Assembly: GCA_021904315.1 (NCBI GenBank)
Contig: CM038925.1
Location: 14,200,501-14,264,500 of the forward strand
Length of the DNA stretch: 64,000 nucleotides
Reading direction: 5' to 3'
Origin: Sphagnum magellanicum
Lineage: Eukaryota > Streptophyta > Sphagnopsida > Sphagnales > Sphagnaceae
Below, piece after piece: positions 23,690-37,159 of the stretch; within the stretch, counting starts at the first letter, position 1, and every line of letters begins with the position of its first letter. A model generated the notes under the pieces. The model had not been told where the DNA came from and searched no databases. It saw only the letters and a list, made by a program, of their open reading frames with translations. The position numbers were made by a program, and so were the translations under genes.

Positions 23690-26600
23690 TAAAGAACAAT
23701 TGTTGAATGATTGTAAGACCAGAAATTATGTATAATACAATTTCAAACAATCAATTATTAATTCAATTGTCTTTAACATATTCATTTCACATTTAACAAT
23801 TGGATCAACTTGAAATTTTTTCATTGACAATAGAAAAAGTAAATATAACTCTTATTCTGAATAAAGTAATATGTGTCAAACTATGTTTTGTTACACCAAT
23901 TGGATCAACTACTATTATATTGATCATACTAGTATACCATCAAGAATTAAACCTTGTACACAATGTATGTTGTACATGTTGTAACTAATTGAATATGGAA
24001 TCATATTAAATTGTGATAATATGATAGGGATCGCTTCCTATTTGTATTCAACAAGTTTTTGTTGAATTGGTGACCAATTCTTTTGTCAAGCCTATGGAAT
24101 TTTTCATAAATGTGTGAACTTTTTATTCTTGCATTAAGACCAACTAAAAACTATGGAAATGTATATAGATTAATGATTTCATGAAAGCATTTGTGTAATT
24201 TTGAAAAGTTCCATCTATGCCATTAAAAAATACCATCTAGTGTTTCAAAATTTCCTATACATAATTATATTAACATATCTTTTTCAATGATAGTTCATGA
24301 TGAAAACCACCTGTTTCATATGGATTTGCTGATAATTTAAAATGCACAAGGTGCATGTTAGAATGAACATTTCATGCTTAAAAAACAAATCTTTCACTTG
24401 TTCTTTCAAGTACATTTTTATTACGTGCAATAGTATTAGCAATTTTGTAATATAAGTGTGGCAATGTATTGTCTACATATGGTGATTTCAAACAACATTT
24501 GTTAATGAAATTACATCTTTAATAGATTATAATGTTGTTCAAATTTTGCTTAGAATATTGACAATTTTGATATCATTTTGTGACATGACTTCTTGTAATT
24601 TATAACATTTTACATTTTTGCACCAAAAAATCATTCCAATGATATTAATTCATTTATTTTGGTTTGAAATCCACAAATCTTGTATTGGAGGAGCTTGATA
24701 AAAATCCCTTATCATAATCACATTTAAACCACTCATAAACTCATTATTGAACTTGTTTTATAATGTGTAATCTAAATCAATTGTTAACATTATATTTCCT
24801 ACCAAAGACATTTCATTTATAATTAATATTTTTGTTCACATCTTTTTATATGGATGCATCACATTTTTCATCGCTTAATGCTTTGAGTTTTCTTAAGTTT
24901 TTATCTAAAAACATTGCAAGTGCAAAATGTATTGTGGTATTGTTAATGTTGAATGTTGTTTTTGATGTGTATGTTAATTTCATAATTTTTGGTTTCAAAG
25001 GGTTAGCAAGTATAATATTTCTTATGTAATGTTGTAACATGTTTTGTATAATACACATGAGTGTGAAAGTTTTCCTTGTGCTCGCACCACCTATTAAAAA
25101 TATATGTAAAGATTTTGTGGGATGTTTACTTTTTTTATGCAACATGTCATCAATGATATCTTTTAATTCAATGTTAAATTGTTTCATTTGTGAAGAAAAA
25201 ACTTCATATGGTACAAATTCATCTACTTGTTGACAAATATCAAACATTAATGGTTTATTTCTTTGTGATTTCTATTTGATTTACTTGAATATTCTTATGT
25301 TAAATCATGTCATTCAATTCCTTTTACATTAGTGGATACTACATTTGCTTACATGTTATTGTTTATATTAATTTTTGAATCATCACAAAAAACATTTTGC
25401 CATTTATTGATTTCATATTTTTTTGTGTATTATTTAACATTTGATTGTAAAACATCCCATTCATCATCTTACTTATTGACAATGTTGAAATTATATAGTT
25501 TTTCACATCCTTTGTATATATATATTTCATTTATATAAGCAATTTTCCATGAAACGTCATTTTTTAATCATTTTTTGAATTTTTTAAATTAAAAAATTTA
25601 TAATATTTTTTTGGGGTATTTGTGAAGGTTGAACCATACCCAATGAATGATTTTATAATTATTATGTGTTTTACACATTTGTGTATCATGATTAGCTGCA
25701 AATTCAACTAAACATATATGATTTCAAATTTGAGAACAAGTTATATATATATCAATTAATAATTTATAATAAATGAATGTTGGTATGAAATTTTATGTGG
25801 CAACTATATGAAAGTTCTATCTTTTTCATATGTGTTAAACTAGAATGATCTTATTGAATGTTAAAATGGAATTGACAATGATATATGTACTACTTGTAGC
25901 ACACTCATTTGTTGAACATTTGAAAAGGCTTTTTCATTTTTAAAAAAAATATGAAGCTTTACTTTGTTATTGTTCACATTTATCTAATACAAATTACATT
26001 TCTCAAATTATAGATTTGTCAACTTTTGATAAATAAAAAGTGAAATAAGTTGCAACTGCAAATGGGTCCAAAATATATTATACATCTATATTTGCTTCCC
26101 ATAATGATCCTCCATGTATATTAAATGCATTTTTGCATATATCATTTGGTTTGCATTTTAATAATAAAGTTGTTTTGGAAATGATAATTATAGTGTTTCA
26201 ATATAATCATTGTAATTTATTTGTAAATTTAACAATAATTTTTCAAACAAAAATTGTCTTCTCATAATCGCATTCCAATAAGGTTTTCAAAATTCTAATG
26301 TTAATCTTATGAAATTCTAACATATAATTTTTTTCTTGCGAAAAAAAAATTATTTTGGTTAATTTAATTGGAGGTTTTGAATACTAGAATTGACAAATTG
26401 GTTAATATTTTGTTCTACATGTAGATAAATATTCTAAAGAATATAATTTTCGAACACATGATCATTTTTTACTTGAAAACATTTATCATCAGAAATTTTT
26501 AAAGGTAAAAAACCTTCTCCTAGAACAATTGTTATAGGTTTAATGTTATCATCAACAATATGTTTCAGATTTTAAAATGTTTTGTACTAATGTATCATTA

Positions 26601-27780
26601 CAAATTTCATCCAATATTTCCTGAAACATGTTTGTTTTTTCAAAAGATTTGTCGTTTTCACATTCTTTTAATTAATTTTTTTTACATTCATTTACAATAT
26701 TTACTACTTGCCAAATTTCTTTTATTGAAACCTTTGTGTCTTATATAAAAAAGTTTCACATAATTATTGTTATGTTTTTATAACAATGTTATGATGAACA
26801 TAACTTAACATGTATATTGATTTATATATTTTTTCTTAAATTATATATATAACAACCAATATATCATTAAAAAAATTTGAAGTAAATCATTTTTCATTAA
26901 ATTAATTCATTTGAACATTAATGACACTACCATGGATGCCATATTGTTCATAAACTTTCAATTAAAAGATTTGTGCAAAAGCAAAGCATGGCACAACTTA
27001 ACATTATTCTATTTTGTTTAACATTGAAATAAATTTCATATTAATTTTATCACTTATAATATGATTTTGTAAATTCAAATAAAATGATTTACTTGTATCA
27101 AAACTTTTACAACAAACCTTACATATTTGTACCTTTTTTTTTGAGTCAAATTGTTTTATATTAGTATGAAAAGCTTGTACATGTAATTTACATGCTTGTC
27201 AAATTTGAAATGCTAAACATAATTTTTGACAATAATAGCAAACATGTCTAGCCATGTCTACAACATTTTTTAATTTTAATTCTAACTTTTCACTTATTGA
27301 AACATTTTGTATTTTGTTGCTCATAATTTTCATATCTTTTAAACTTAATGTATCATCTTTAACATTTTTGACAATAAAACATTGACATTGCTTTCCTTTA
27401 TTTCTAATAATAGGCATGTCAAAAATAAAACATTTTTGTAATTTTGACAATAAAACATCAACAATGCTTTTCTTTATGCCTATTCATTGACATTCCTTTT
27501 ATTTATTTCTAATAATATTTTGTTTAAAGAAGATGATTCTAAATAATTGTTTGAAATTATAATTTATTCATCCATAACAATATTCAAAATATCATTTTCT
27601 TGTTTGGATTGAAGGTGTTTCAAATGTTGTTTAAAGTGTGATGCATTTAAAGCTAAATTTGAATGTTGAATTTCAATGAATGTTGCAACAATTTTGTGTG
27701 TTATGCATTTAGAATTATTATTCATTAATCTTAATAAACTTGCATCAAATGAATAATTTCAAACATTTTTTTTGCATTTG
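23690..27780 (-). pseudogene. decayed Helitron replicase-helicase (Rep-Hel)
   Basis: Read on the minus strand in shifting frames, the domains of a Helitron protein appear in order. At about 27240 and 27115 there are cysteine-pair segments (CYYCQKLC, CKVCCKSF). Near 26940 comes EQYGIHGSVINVQMN, and at about 26820-26740 YKSIYM..YVHHNIVIKT..LCETFLYKT. Near 26480 is ITIVLGEGFLPLKISDDKCF, and at 25900 FSNVQQMSVLQVVHISLSIP. At about 25690 comes LVEFAANHDTQMCKTHNNYK. A PIF1-like helicase follows at 25247-24846, with a damaged Walker A loop (GGASTRKT), FNINNTTIHFAL and, near 24700, DFYQAPPIQDLW. Next are GGFHHELSLKKDM and GNFETLDGIF near 24300, and C-terminal THITLFRIR near 23850. About 4.1 kb corresponds to a full-length protein, but many stops and frameshifts make it dead. 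Terminal TC and CTRR ends were not found. Confidence 0.88.
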
Positions 27781-28567
27781 ATTTGAAATATTATTATTTT
27801 CTATGAATATTAACACTAATAAAGTGGAGGAAAAAACTTATTTATAATTTGAAAGGTAGCCATTGTCCAACAATACCTCTTCAACCCTAAAATTTAGCTT
27901 TAAATTTTACCTAACATCTAGGTGATTATCGAATGTACAAAGCCATTAGGCAGACTTAAAACCTTGACCCTTTTGATTTTTGATAACATGATAGGGTATC
28001 AATTTTATTTTATTGTCAAAAGGACAACCTTTCAAGGGGTTAGTTCTTAGTTTAGTGAAAATCAATGAACAAATTTCAAACAAGGTATGACCCAAATCAA
28101 CTTAAAACCCTATGTAATTTCAACCATTTTTTGATGCATGCCCAACACTAGTACAAACCTTATTTCATTTTGAATTCGATTCTATTTAATGTTCAAGTGA
28201 CAACCCAAAATAGATTCAATCCATGGACTATTTTATACATAATCATATTTTCTCATGATTATTATTTTATCTTATAGTTTATTTTTTCCCCTCTTAATCA
28301 CCACACTAGACTTGCAAGCATAGTAATAATAACCAAAATCTTGATTTGTCAAAAATAGAAAATAACACTTGTTGCGCACATTCTCAAAACAACAAGCTCT
28401 AGTAATCACATGTAACTTCCCAATGACTTATAAAACAACAACAACAATTTTCAACAACTTGCAACACCCCAACAAACTTAAATGTCATATTTCTTAAAAA
28501 CAAAAAAAAAATTTAAATGAATAAGTCCTTGTTTTAGAAGCGATACAAAAGTCTTATTTTTCAATTG
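27781..28567. other. AT-rich spacer
   Basis: No feature recognised; may include the 5' end of the Helitron. Confidence 0.35.
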
Positions 28568-29507
28568 TGAATGACGCATTCCCAAGCTCCTTAATAGACT
28601 CAAATGTGAATCCAAGGTGGACACAATGAAAAATTGAGGAGTTAAAATACGATCCATGTCTCATAGCACTTCGAAGGTAAAAGGGCATGGTGGAGCTCCA
28701 GGATAAGGACTAGGAAAAGTGACAAGCAAGTCAATTACTCACATGGACCTACACAAAACAAACAACAAGTTGGTTAGTGCATAGCTGGACACTTTTGGTG
28801 CACGGATAAACCACGGTGAACATGGACTCACAGGATTCACCACAGCCTGGACTTGGGGGAAGCCACCACCTTCCCCTTTATAGTATTCTCTGTGTTTGGC
28901 CGCAAGACCAGCACCCAAATGTCATTTTGTCCTGGAACTCCCAAGTTGGAGTCCCGAAATTCCCTAATTTGGGAATCTCACAACTTTGGAGGCCCATGAC
29001 TTTGTGTGCAGACCTTCGATTGAAGTGAGGTCTAAATTAAAGTTATAGCCCTTGTCAAAATTTCTCCAATGATATGTGGCATGCTGTCTGCACTCACGAA
29101 AATCAGGGCGATTCCCGACTTTTAATGGTCGAAAGTCAAATTGACAATTTGACTTTCGACTCTTCTTTTGGTCATAACTTATGTTTTAAGTGCCCAAATG
29201 GGTCATGCAAACTCATTTTAGACATCTACGTTCTAAGAGCTTTTCAATGATATAAAGAACTCCTCAATGCAATGAGTTTTGGCCCCTATAATCGCCCTCT
29301 AAAAATTTGGGAGTCCATTAGGACTCCAACTCCCCAAGTGGGAACTCACTTGGGAGTGTGGGGGTTCATTCCATCATACTTTCCTAAACTCTTGAGAGCA
29401 CGAAATGTGACTCCTAAGCTTCATTTTTAGCCCGCAACTTGCAAGCCCTTGCCTTAGTCACAAGCCCAGGTTAAGGTTGCGATAGTCAACTTCACTCAAT
29501 TTTTCTA
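28568..29507 (+). repeat. 0.94-kb dispersed repeat, copy 1 (inverted copy at 34.86-35.81 kb)
   Basis: Shares with the minus strand of 34857-35812, in order: ACGCA(C/T)TCCC at the start, CTTCGAAGG..AAAAGGGC, GGACTTGGGGGAAGCCACCA, a TATA-like TTTATAGTA at 28877 (TTATAGTATAC in the other copy), GTGGCA(T/C)GC, repeated TTTGACT(T/C)(T/C)CGAC, TTTTAGACATCTA(C/A)GTTCTA, GATATAAAGAAC, GGACTCCAACTCCC and a final GG(T)T(T/A)(G/C)CGATAGT. The TATA-containing, non-coding character suggests a solo LTR or a related non-autonomous element, but TG..CA ends with a matching target duplication were not confirmed. Short ORFs in it share a GLGGSHHLP.YSIL peptide in both copies. Confidence 0.85.
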
Positions 29508-30024
29508 TTAGTGTTTCATCAACAACATGCATCACAAAGATAGAAAAATAATTTGTCAAAATTTATTGTTCCCCAAAGTTTAAAATTCCCACATTTTTAT
29601 CAATAAGTTGTAGGTCTTATAGTGTTATATTCCTACACAAGTTGCATCAACTACCAATAAAACTTTGGATAACAAATTAGGGGTTGAATGCCATTAGTTT
29701 CCAATCCAACAAACATTATCAAAATGGATGGCTTTGTAAATCAACCATAAATGCCTATGACAACCATGTCAATGGCTCCAAGCTCATCAAGGTTGTCCCT
29801 TCACATGAAATCCCAAATGTTATACATGGAAACAAGCCTTAACAGATAAATGACCAATGCTTTCAATCACAATGAAAACAACTATTAAAGCGCTTCGAAA
29901 AAATTCCTCAAATTTCTTTCTCAATATTATTGCAAACCTTAATATATGCCCCCCACATTCAAATGACTCAAAAATGTAATAACAAATGTAAATATAATGT
30001 CCATTTGTGATTGTTATAAAATAT
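29508..30024. other. AT-rich spacer
   Basis: No gene or repeat recognised between the 0.94-kb repeat and the MITE. Confidence 0.35.
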
Positions 30025-30157
30025 CACTACTAGAAATTTTGTCTTTTGCAACTTGTCTTATGCAACTAAAAAATGTCGCATGCAACTCCAAAATAGTTGC
30101 ATGTGAGATTTTTTAGTTGCATAAGACAAGTTGCAAAAGACAAAATTTCTAGTAGTG
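30025..30157. mobile_element. CACTA-type MITE, 133 bp, with 3-bp target duplication
   Basis: The element opens with CACTACTAGAAATTTTG and closes with its exact reverse complement. The inverted arms match for about 50 bases on each side around a short unique centre containing GTCGCATGCAACTCC. It is flanked by TAT on both sides (30022-30024 and 30158-30160). CACTA termini and a 3-bp duplication are the hallmarks of the CACTA (En/Spm) superfamily, so this is a non-autonomous miniature member. The near-perfect arms imply recent insertion. Confidence 0.95.
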
Positions 30158-30160
30158 TAT

Positions 30161-33100
30161 CTTGTGGTATCAATTAAGTCACAATGTACATACTTGTATG
30201 CATTACTCACCACATCATATAAACCATATCTTTTTAGTATCCACCCTTCAAAGGAAGCCCCTAACATTTTGTTAAATTTATGTAATTGACATAACATTGA
30301 TTGGTGCAAATCTTTCCTTGTTAGAATTATTACAAGGGCCATTCTAAAAAATAACATGAAACCTTGGGAAAACCAAGCTTTTGGAGAAAACTATCATTCA
30401 AATCTTAAAAAAAGAAACTTGCTCACAATAACACTATTAAAGATCACCTTTTAGAAACATACTTTGCAATATGAAACCAAATTTGTAATGTAATGAAATG
30501 AACTTTGAAGAAAAAAACCAAAATTTGAAACAACACAAAACTCTAATATAATTCATTTCGATGATACAAAATTTTGGAAATAAATTTCAATTCAAAAACA
30601 TTGTTTATTTTTTCAAGCTTTTAGCTTAAATTTTTTTTCAACTTTCACTTTTAGCCTTTAGTTTTTAAGCTTATACTTTTCAAAAGTTCAATAAATTTGC
30701 ATTAAATGCTTAGATTAACATTTTAAAAAAATTGAATGAATCTACATTTCATTATTTCATTACTATATTTATTCATTTTTCTAAACAAAAATCTTCAATT
30801 ACACTACATGTGGCATACATATTACAATCAAAAGAAAATAAAGAAATTACGTTTATAAATACACCAATACCTACACTTTAATATTGTCAAAGAATTTAAA
30901 ACCACAACGCAAATAATTGTTTTCCTTCTTTTTTCTCCTCTCATTTTACTTGTAAAATAACACATTTGTTTTTCAATGTATGTGAACATATCATTTCCTA
31001 TACACTAAAAACAATTGGAGGGCACAAAACATTATTATTAGAAACAAACGTTCAACCTACAAATGCCAAGTGGAATCACCAGTCCATTTGTAAACAACCC
31101 AAAAACAAACTCAACACTAGAAAACTTACCTTTGTTTACACATGTTTCAAATTCGGTTGCGTAATAGTTCTCACACACAAAGGATTCAACACTTGTAACA
31201 AAATATTTTTAAAAATGTGTTGCTTCCTACAAACAATGATTTGAAAAAAAAATCACCTTCCTCATCACACCTTTGCACGCTTCAACTTTTGTACCATCAC
31301 TTTAACTCCTATAACAACATAGAACACAATTAAGAAAACAAAAACTTACCTTCTAGCAACCAATGTTTCATTTTGAATCATATAAGTTCAACAACAACAA
31401 CAACAACAAAAAAAATTATCTACTTTGCACATTGCCTTTGTGCACCCTAACTTTTGTAACAATCTTTCACCTTTTATAGCAACATTTAAAAAACCAATAA
31501 AAGAAAAAAATGAAAAAAACTACTTGTTTTTCAACTTGGTGAGCTCCACTTCACATCCTACAAACAACAAAAACAAAAAACAAAACACAAAAATTTTACC
31601 TCTATAATTGTAATGTTTTTGCACATGTTTTTACAATGTTCCACCTCCTACAATAACACATAATCAATTAGAGCATCTCATGAGTAAAGCCCATCCAACA
31701 ATGCATATTCAATATTTTGTGATTTATAAAAAACAAAAAATACATCACCTCCTTAAACACAACCATTCAAACCAAAATCTAATGGTTCATTGCTTGCAAA
31801 TAACGCAAAAGAATACATCAACTCCTTTAATTGGTTCTTGCAAACACAAAACCAAAACAAACCCAAAAAAATCTTTGTTGTAATTGCAACACACAAAACT
31901 TCAATGAACATCACACCACACTCTCCTTCTCTCTTCCTACAAACATTTTTCAATCCCATCTACCACACAATACACATAACGACTATAAACACAACACTCT
32001 AAAGTAAAACTCAAACCATGATAATCATGTTACGTGTACAAAATTTTTGTCATCCCCCTTTTTAAACATTATACAAATTTGAAATTTGTGCAAGATATGC
32101 AAAAGCATGTGACATAGGGTCATAGTTTTCAGTAGATCTTGAAATTTATCTTTACAATTATTATGCACTTATGCTTAATATCAAAAAATATATAAATGAA
32201 AAATAAGGAAATGTTTTAAAAAATATTCAAGTTTGTTGGTTTCTTTTGAGGCAACTAGGAGACATGTTATGTATAACTTTCTTTTACATTTTTGGCTTTT
32301 AGTTCAAAGAATGAAATGTTCAAACTAAAAAAACATATTTTTCATTTGATAATATGGAGTGAAGACATTTGATTTTTTGTTTGACAATTGGGTCAAAGCA
32401 TGCTAAAGTAGGCCAAAAAACTAGTCCACCTAAAATCCCATTTAAAAATATGACAACTTTTTACAAAAACACAAGAAAGTAAATTGGAAAGTTTTTTTAT
32501 CTTTTATTTTGAAAACATCTATGCCTACATTGGGTTTATGGTAAGTTGAATATAAAATTTGAAAAGTATAGTATAATAAAAATAGGTAACAAGTAGGTTT
32601 GAAATTTATTGATAAGTATTTTTTTCAAATCTACTTTTACTTTAGAAGCTAAATATATTTTTATTAGAATGTGAAAAAGATGAAAAACCACAAGTACATT
32701 TTAGGGCCCCATTAATTCAAAAATTTAAAATTTTAATATTTCTTCTATTTATAATCTACATAAGGGTTATAAAGTAGACTGTGACCTTGAATTCCCATGA
32801 ATATACTTAAACCTATTTTAAACATGTACCTTTTATTTAAATTTTTAACAAAGTGAAAAAAATTCATATTAATCCTTGAATTAAATAATATTTTAAAGTT
32901 CAATATATCAAAACATATTTCCTAAGTACTTTTCATTTATGCTACAAGGAACATTTATGGTTTACTTTACCATGCTTTCACCCAATTTTTATTTTATTTT
33001 ATTGATTTAGACCATCAATTTTTTATTTTTGACAATAACATGTGAAATTACAAGGGTTCTAATTTTTGGGCATGATGAATAAAAATATTCAAGTTCAAGA

Positions 33101-34856
33101 TTCATGTTTTTTTGTGCATTTGCAATATGTTGTTAAGTTGTTAGTTTTTATGCAACTAAAATGAATTATTGGTTATGAACTTTGATAGAACTTTGATAGT
33201 GTTAAGTCTCAAAGCATCCAAACTCAATAGACTTTTATGCTCAAACAATCAAAATGAAAGTAAGTTTACATCTACATGTGAAGAAATTCAAAACCAATGT
33301 ATTCCAATTTTATTTGACACCTTATTTTGAATTTAAATGATTGTAAATGTAAAGCTTGTAATTTAATCATTATATGGTTTATCACATGTGTTATCTATAT
33401 TGCATTTCAATGATAAATTAATGATGACATTGCATGTATATTACTTGTTGGTTGCATTATAGTTACATCCTAATTGTAAAATATTCGTATTTAGATTTAA
33501 AATATGAACATTAACAAAAAAAATTCACATTACAATGAGGTTATTTTTACATTGCAAATTGGCAAAAATTATTTCACATTTTGCAACTATCAAAATATAG
33601 CCCAACTTTTGAATAGAAACAAGGTGGACCTCTTGACATTATATTTAACAATAGATATTAGATTTTAAAAATTAGATAGTAATAATTTTAACATATTTTA
33701 GCTTAGTGATATGGATGTAAATAAAGTACATATTGTAATTGGAAAGGACCATGGATCACCAAAAATGTTCATACCAGTATTGTATTTCCAACATTGAATA
33801 TTAATACATACATTGTATTATTGGAATAAGATGTTTGTCATTATTTTGCAATGGATTTATGTAATGTGTTTCACAGTGCAAAATTATTATTGCCAATTCC
33901 AATATATGCAAAATAATACTATCCATATATGAACATTAATTGCAAAATAATTTCATCAATAAATAGATAAATTACAAATTACAAATTACAAATTAATCGA
34001 ATTCAAGTTACAACTAATACCATTGGCAAAATCCATTAGTCACAAAACAATAATTCAATATTGCATTATTTGTAAGTTTGTTGCAATGGACATCAATACA
34101 TTTCATTCATTGATGGATGAATGAAAAGCCATGCAAACATTATGTTTGTCCACATGAATTTACATGGGAAATTGATATTGATAAAAAGTTACAAAACAAT
34201 TAGAAGTTTTTGGCAAAGGACACAAACAAACTTCATTCATTAATGGATGAATGAAAAACCATAGAAGCATTCCATTTATTTATGGGCATTTTTGTGAAAA
34301 ACTAATGTGGACAATTAATTGCACATAATTGCATGTATTTTTTGTAATATACATTTACATATACAATATCAATATGTTTGGTGCAACTATTACAACTCAT
34401 TCAATAACACCACGTCATAAAAATACCCTAAGTTACAATTGATCATAACTTAACTCTAAAATTTCGGTGCAAACTAGGCTATGAAACCACCAATTTTTTC
34501 ATAATGTTTAGCATATGTAAAAATTGCCAATTAACATGGTTACTTATTCAACGAGTGTGCATGACATGTTGCATTTTTTTGGTACCATTTTCACACACCA
34601 AATCATGTTTTCTTCCCCTTCAAATAAATAACATCAACAATGTTCATCAAACCATTAATTTTCATTACCTATTGTGAACCATTTTTTAAGAAAAGGAGAA
34701 AATTAATATGTATAATGGAATGGGTTGTTATAATTTCCCTAAACATCACATCTATCAAAGAAGGGATATAAAAATGAAAAAAATGTGAAAAAACCTTTTA
34801 TGGAATGATGAGGGTCACAATAGGCCCAATTTGTTGAAGAACAAACAAATGCAAGT
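30161..34856. other. AT-rich intergenic block between inverted repeats
   Basis: No gene recognised. Long stretches are strand-biased in A and C (about 31.0-32.0 kb). A local duplication of about 70 bp (units at 34081 and 34210, sharing TTCATTCATT(G/A)ATGGATGAATG) and an (AAATTAC)n patch at about 33970-33998 are the only repeats seen. Confidence 0.4.
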
Positions 34857-35812
34857 TGTTTTAATTAGAAAAATATAACTACAATTATCGTAACCCTAGC
34901 TTTGGGCTTGTAACCAAGGCAAAAAAATTACAAGGGTGCGGGCCAAAAAGAAGCCCAAGAGTCACATCACATACTCCCGGGAGTGTAAGAAAGTGTTTGG
35001 GAGTATGAGGGAGTGAACCCTCACACTCCCAAGGCAACTCCCACGTTGGGAGTTGGAGTCTTGGTGGACTCCCGAAACTTCAAAAAACAATTTTAGGGGT
35101 CAAAACTTAATGGATTGTGGCGTTCTTTATATCATTGGAAAGCTCTTAGAACTTAGATGTCTAAAATGGGCTCTCATTACTCATTTGGACATTTGAAACA
35201 CAAATTATGGCCAAAAGAAGGGTCGGGAGTCAAACTGCCAATTTGACTCCCGACCAGAAAAAGTCAGGAATCGATCCAATTTACTTGTTTTCAGTGGGCG
35301 TGCCACATACCATTGGAAAGCTCTCGATGAGAGCTATAACTTTGCTTTAGATTACATTGCGATCCGAGGTCTATTCGCAAAGTTATGGGGCTCCAAAGTT
35401 GCGGGAGTCCCAGCCGACGCGATTTCGAGACTCCCACTCAGGAATCTCGGGAGAGAAAAGCCATTTGGATGTAGGCTTCGTGGCCAACCATAGAGTATAC
35501 TATAAGGGGGAAGATGGTGGCTTCCCCCAAGTCCGGGCCGTGGTGAATCTAGTGTGTTCGTGTTGCTCGTGGCTCGTCCTAGCACCAAAGGTGCTCCAAT
35601 TATGCACTAACCACTTTGTGTGGGTTGTGTGCAGGCCTGTGTGAGTGAGTGAAGCTTGTCAACTCTTCCTAGTCCCATCCCGAAGTTCCAACACGCCCTT
35701 CTACCCTTCAAAGTGTTATGAACTAAGGAGCGTGCCCCGACTCCTCCCTCTTCTGCTGTTTTTTATTTGGGCTCACATTTGAGTCCTTCGAAGAGTTGGG
35801 AGTGCGTTAACA
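34857..35812 (-). repeat. 0.95-kb dispersed repeat, copy 2 (inverted relative to 28.6 kb)
   Basis: Minus-strand counterpart of 28568-29507. Reading the plus strand from left, it begins TGTTTTAATTAG and ends GTGCGTTAACA. These could be the TG..CA ends of an LTR-like element, but the flanking pentamers (CAAGT and ATATT) do not match. A TATA-like motif lies at about 35496-35505. Confidence 0.85.
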
Positions 35813-37159
35813 ATATTGTAACTTAAAAAAAATTAACAATTAAAGATATATCCATTCACAACTAATTAGTTTGCAATTACATGCAACTAGTTATTATTTG
35901 TGATTATATTAGACCTTAATGTAATTAAAAGCTTGTAATTATAAACTTTTTAATATATATAGTTGTTAAAGGTAGAAAATTATCTTAACAATATGGGTGT
36001 TAAAAGATGGTAATGCCATCATTAAATGGTAGTTACCATTATATGGTAAAACCATTACAATTTTTTTTTAAATAAAGGTGTTTTCTAACAGTAATATCGT
36101 CAATACAATGAATTACTTTCATGGGGCAAAATAATCAGAAGTTAATTATGGGAATAATTTTAATAGAAGTAATATTTGTTAGTAAAATAAAATCATAATT
36201 TAATTTACTTAGAAGGGCAACCTAATAACTATTTAATTATTAGTGGTGAATTTATCCTATTCACCATCTTTTATTTATTAGGGGGAGAAACCACCTAGGT
36301 TAATTAGTTTAAGTGCATAAGGGATGGATGGATTTCCTTTAACTAATATGTGTGAAAGGGATTAAGATAAGGAGATCTAAAAGGATAAAGAAATATGGGA
36401 AGATAAGGATTCAACCTTTGTGTGGTGAATATCTTTCTTGGGTTCCTTATTTGTCCTTTGAAGAGGAGGATTGTGCATCATTCCTATGTATGATTATAGA
36501 TTGAATGTGGTTATGAAAGTTCTCTTGGGGAAGAAATGTGTATGTGTGAGGAGAAGAAAATATCATGGAAGAATATTATACTTGGTGTTATGTATTGGAA
36601 AATGGTTGAAGGTTGTCAAATGCATTATTTATTTATATTTGTATTGACCTTTAAGAATGTAAGGAAAATAATTCCTTATTAGTTGATGTAGACTATTAGT
36701 TTTTTAATTTGGTTTTTCTTTTCTTTTACAATGAAAATAATCTCTGTACTTGTTACTGGAGTATGAAGGTAGACTTGCTACAAGAGGGTAGTTGCCATTG
36801 AAAGGTAGTAACAAAAAAATAACTACTGTGTTTGAGGTTTACAGAAGGTAAAGAGTTGTTGCAAACAGAAGGCATTAGCTATAAAGGGTTTGCAAGTGTT
36901 GTAGATGATAAACAATAGTTATAGAAGGTTTGTAGATGATAGGCAATAGCTACAAGAGGTTTGCAAACACACTAGTTCTTCTTTCAAATCTGTAGAAGAA
37001 GGTAGTTGCAACATGATGGTAATTACTATAAGACAATGGTTATTGCAAGATGGTAAGCGTTATAAAATGGTAGGCAAACAAAAAACATGCCTTACCTTCA
37101 TATGTTTTCATGTTATTTTTCATCCTTTCTTTATTTAACAACCTTTTTCCTTGATGGTA
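35813..37159. other. AT-rich intergenic sequence with degenerate GGTAGTTGCAA-type motifs
   Basis: No gene. From about 36760 to 37080 short motifs such as GGTAGTTGC(A/C)A, GGTTTGCA and ATGGTA recur irregularly, perhaps an older relative of the minisatellite to the right. Confidence 0.4.

Noticed and set aside
24846-25247. Cellular PIF1 DNA helicase gene
   Set aside because: Flanking sequence on both sides continues a Helitron protein and the Walker A loop is damaged.
30161-34856. Organelle DNA insertion (NUPT/NUMT) as cause of the AT-rich block
   Set aside because: No plastid or mitochondrial gene sequence is recognisable in any frame.
35352-35644. Pair of opposed small ORFs as genes
   Set aside because: Part of the dispersed 0.95-kb repeat; the matching frame at 28816 is explained by nucleotide similarity.
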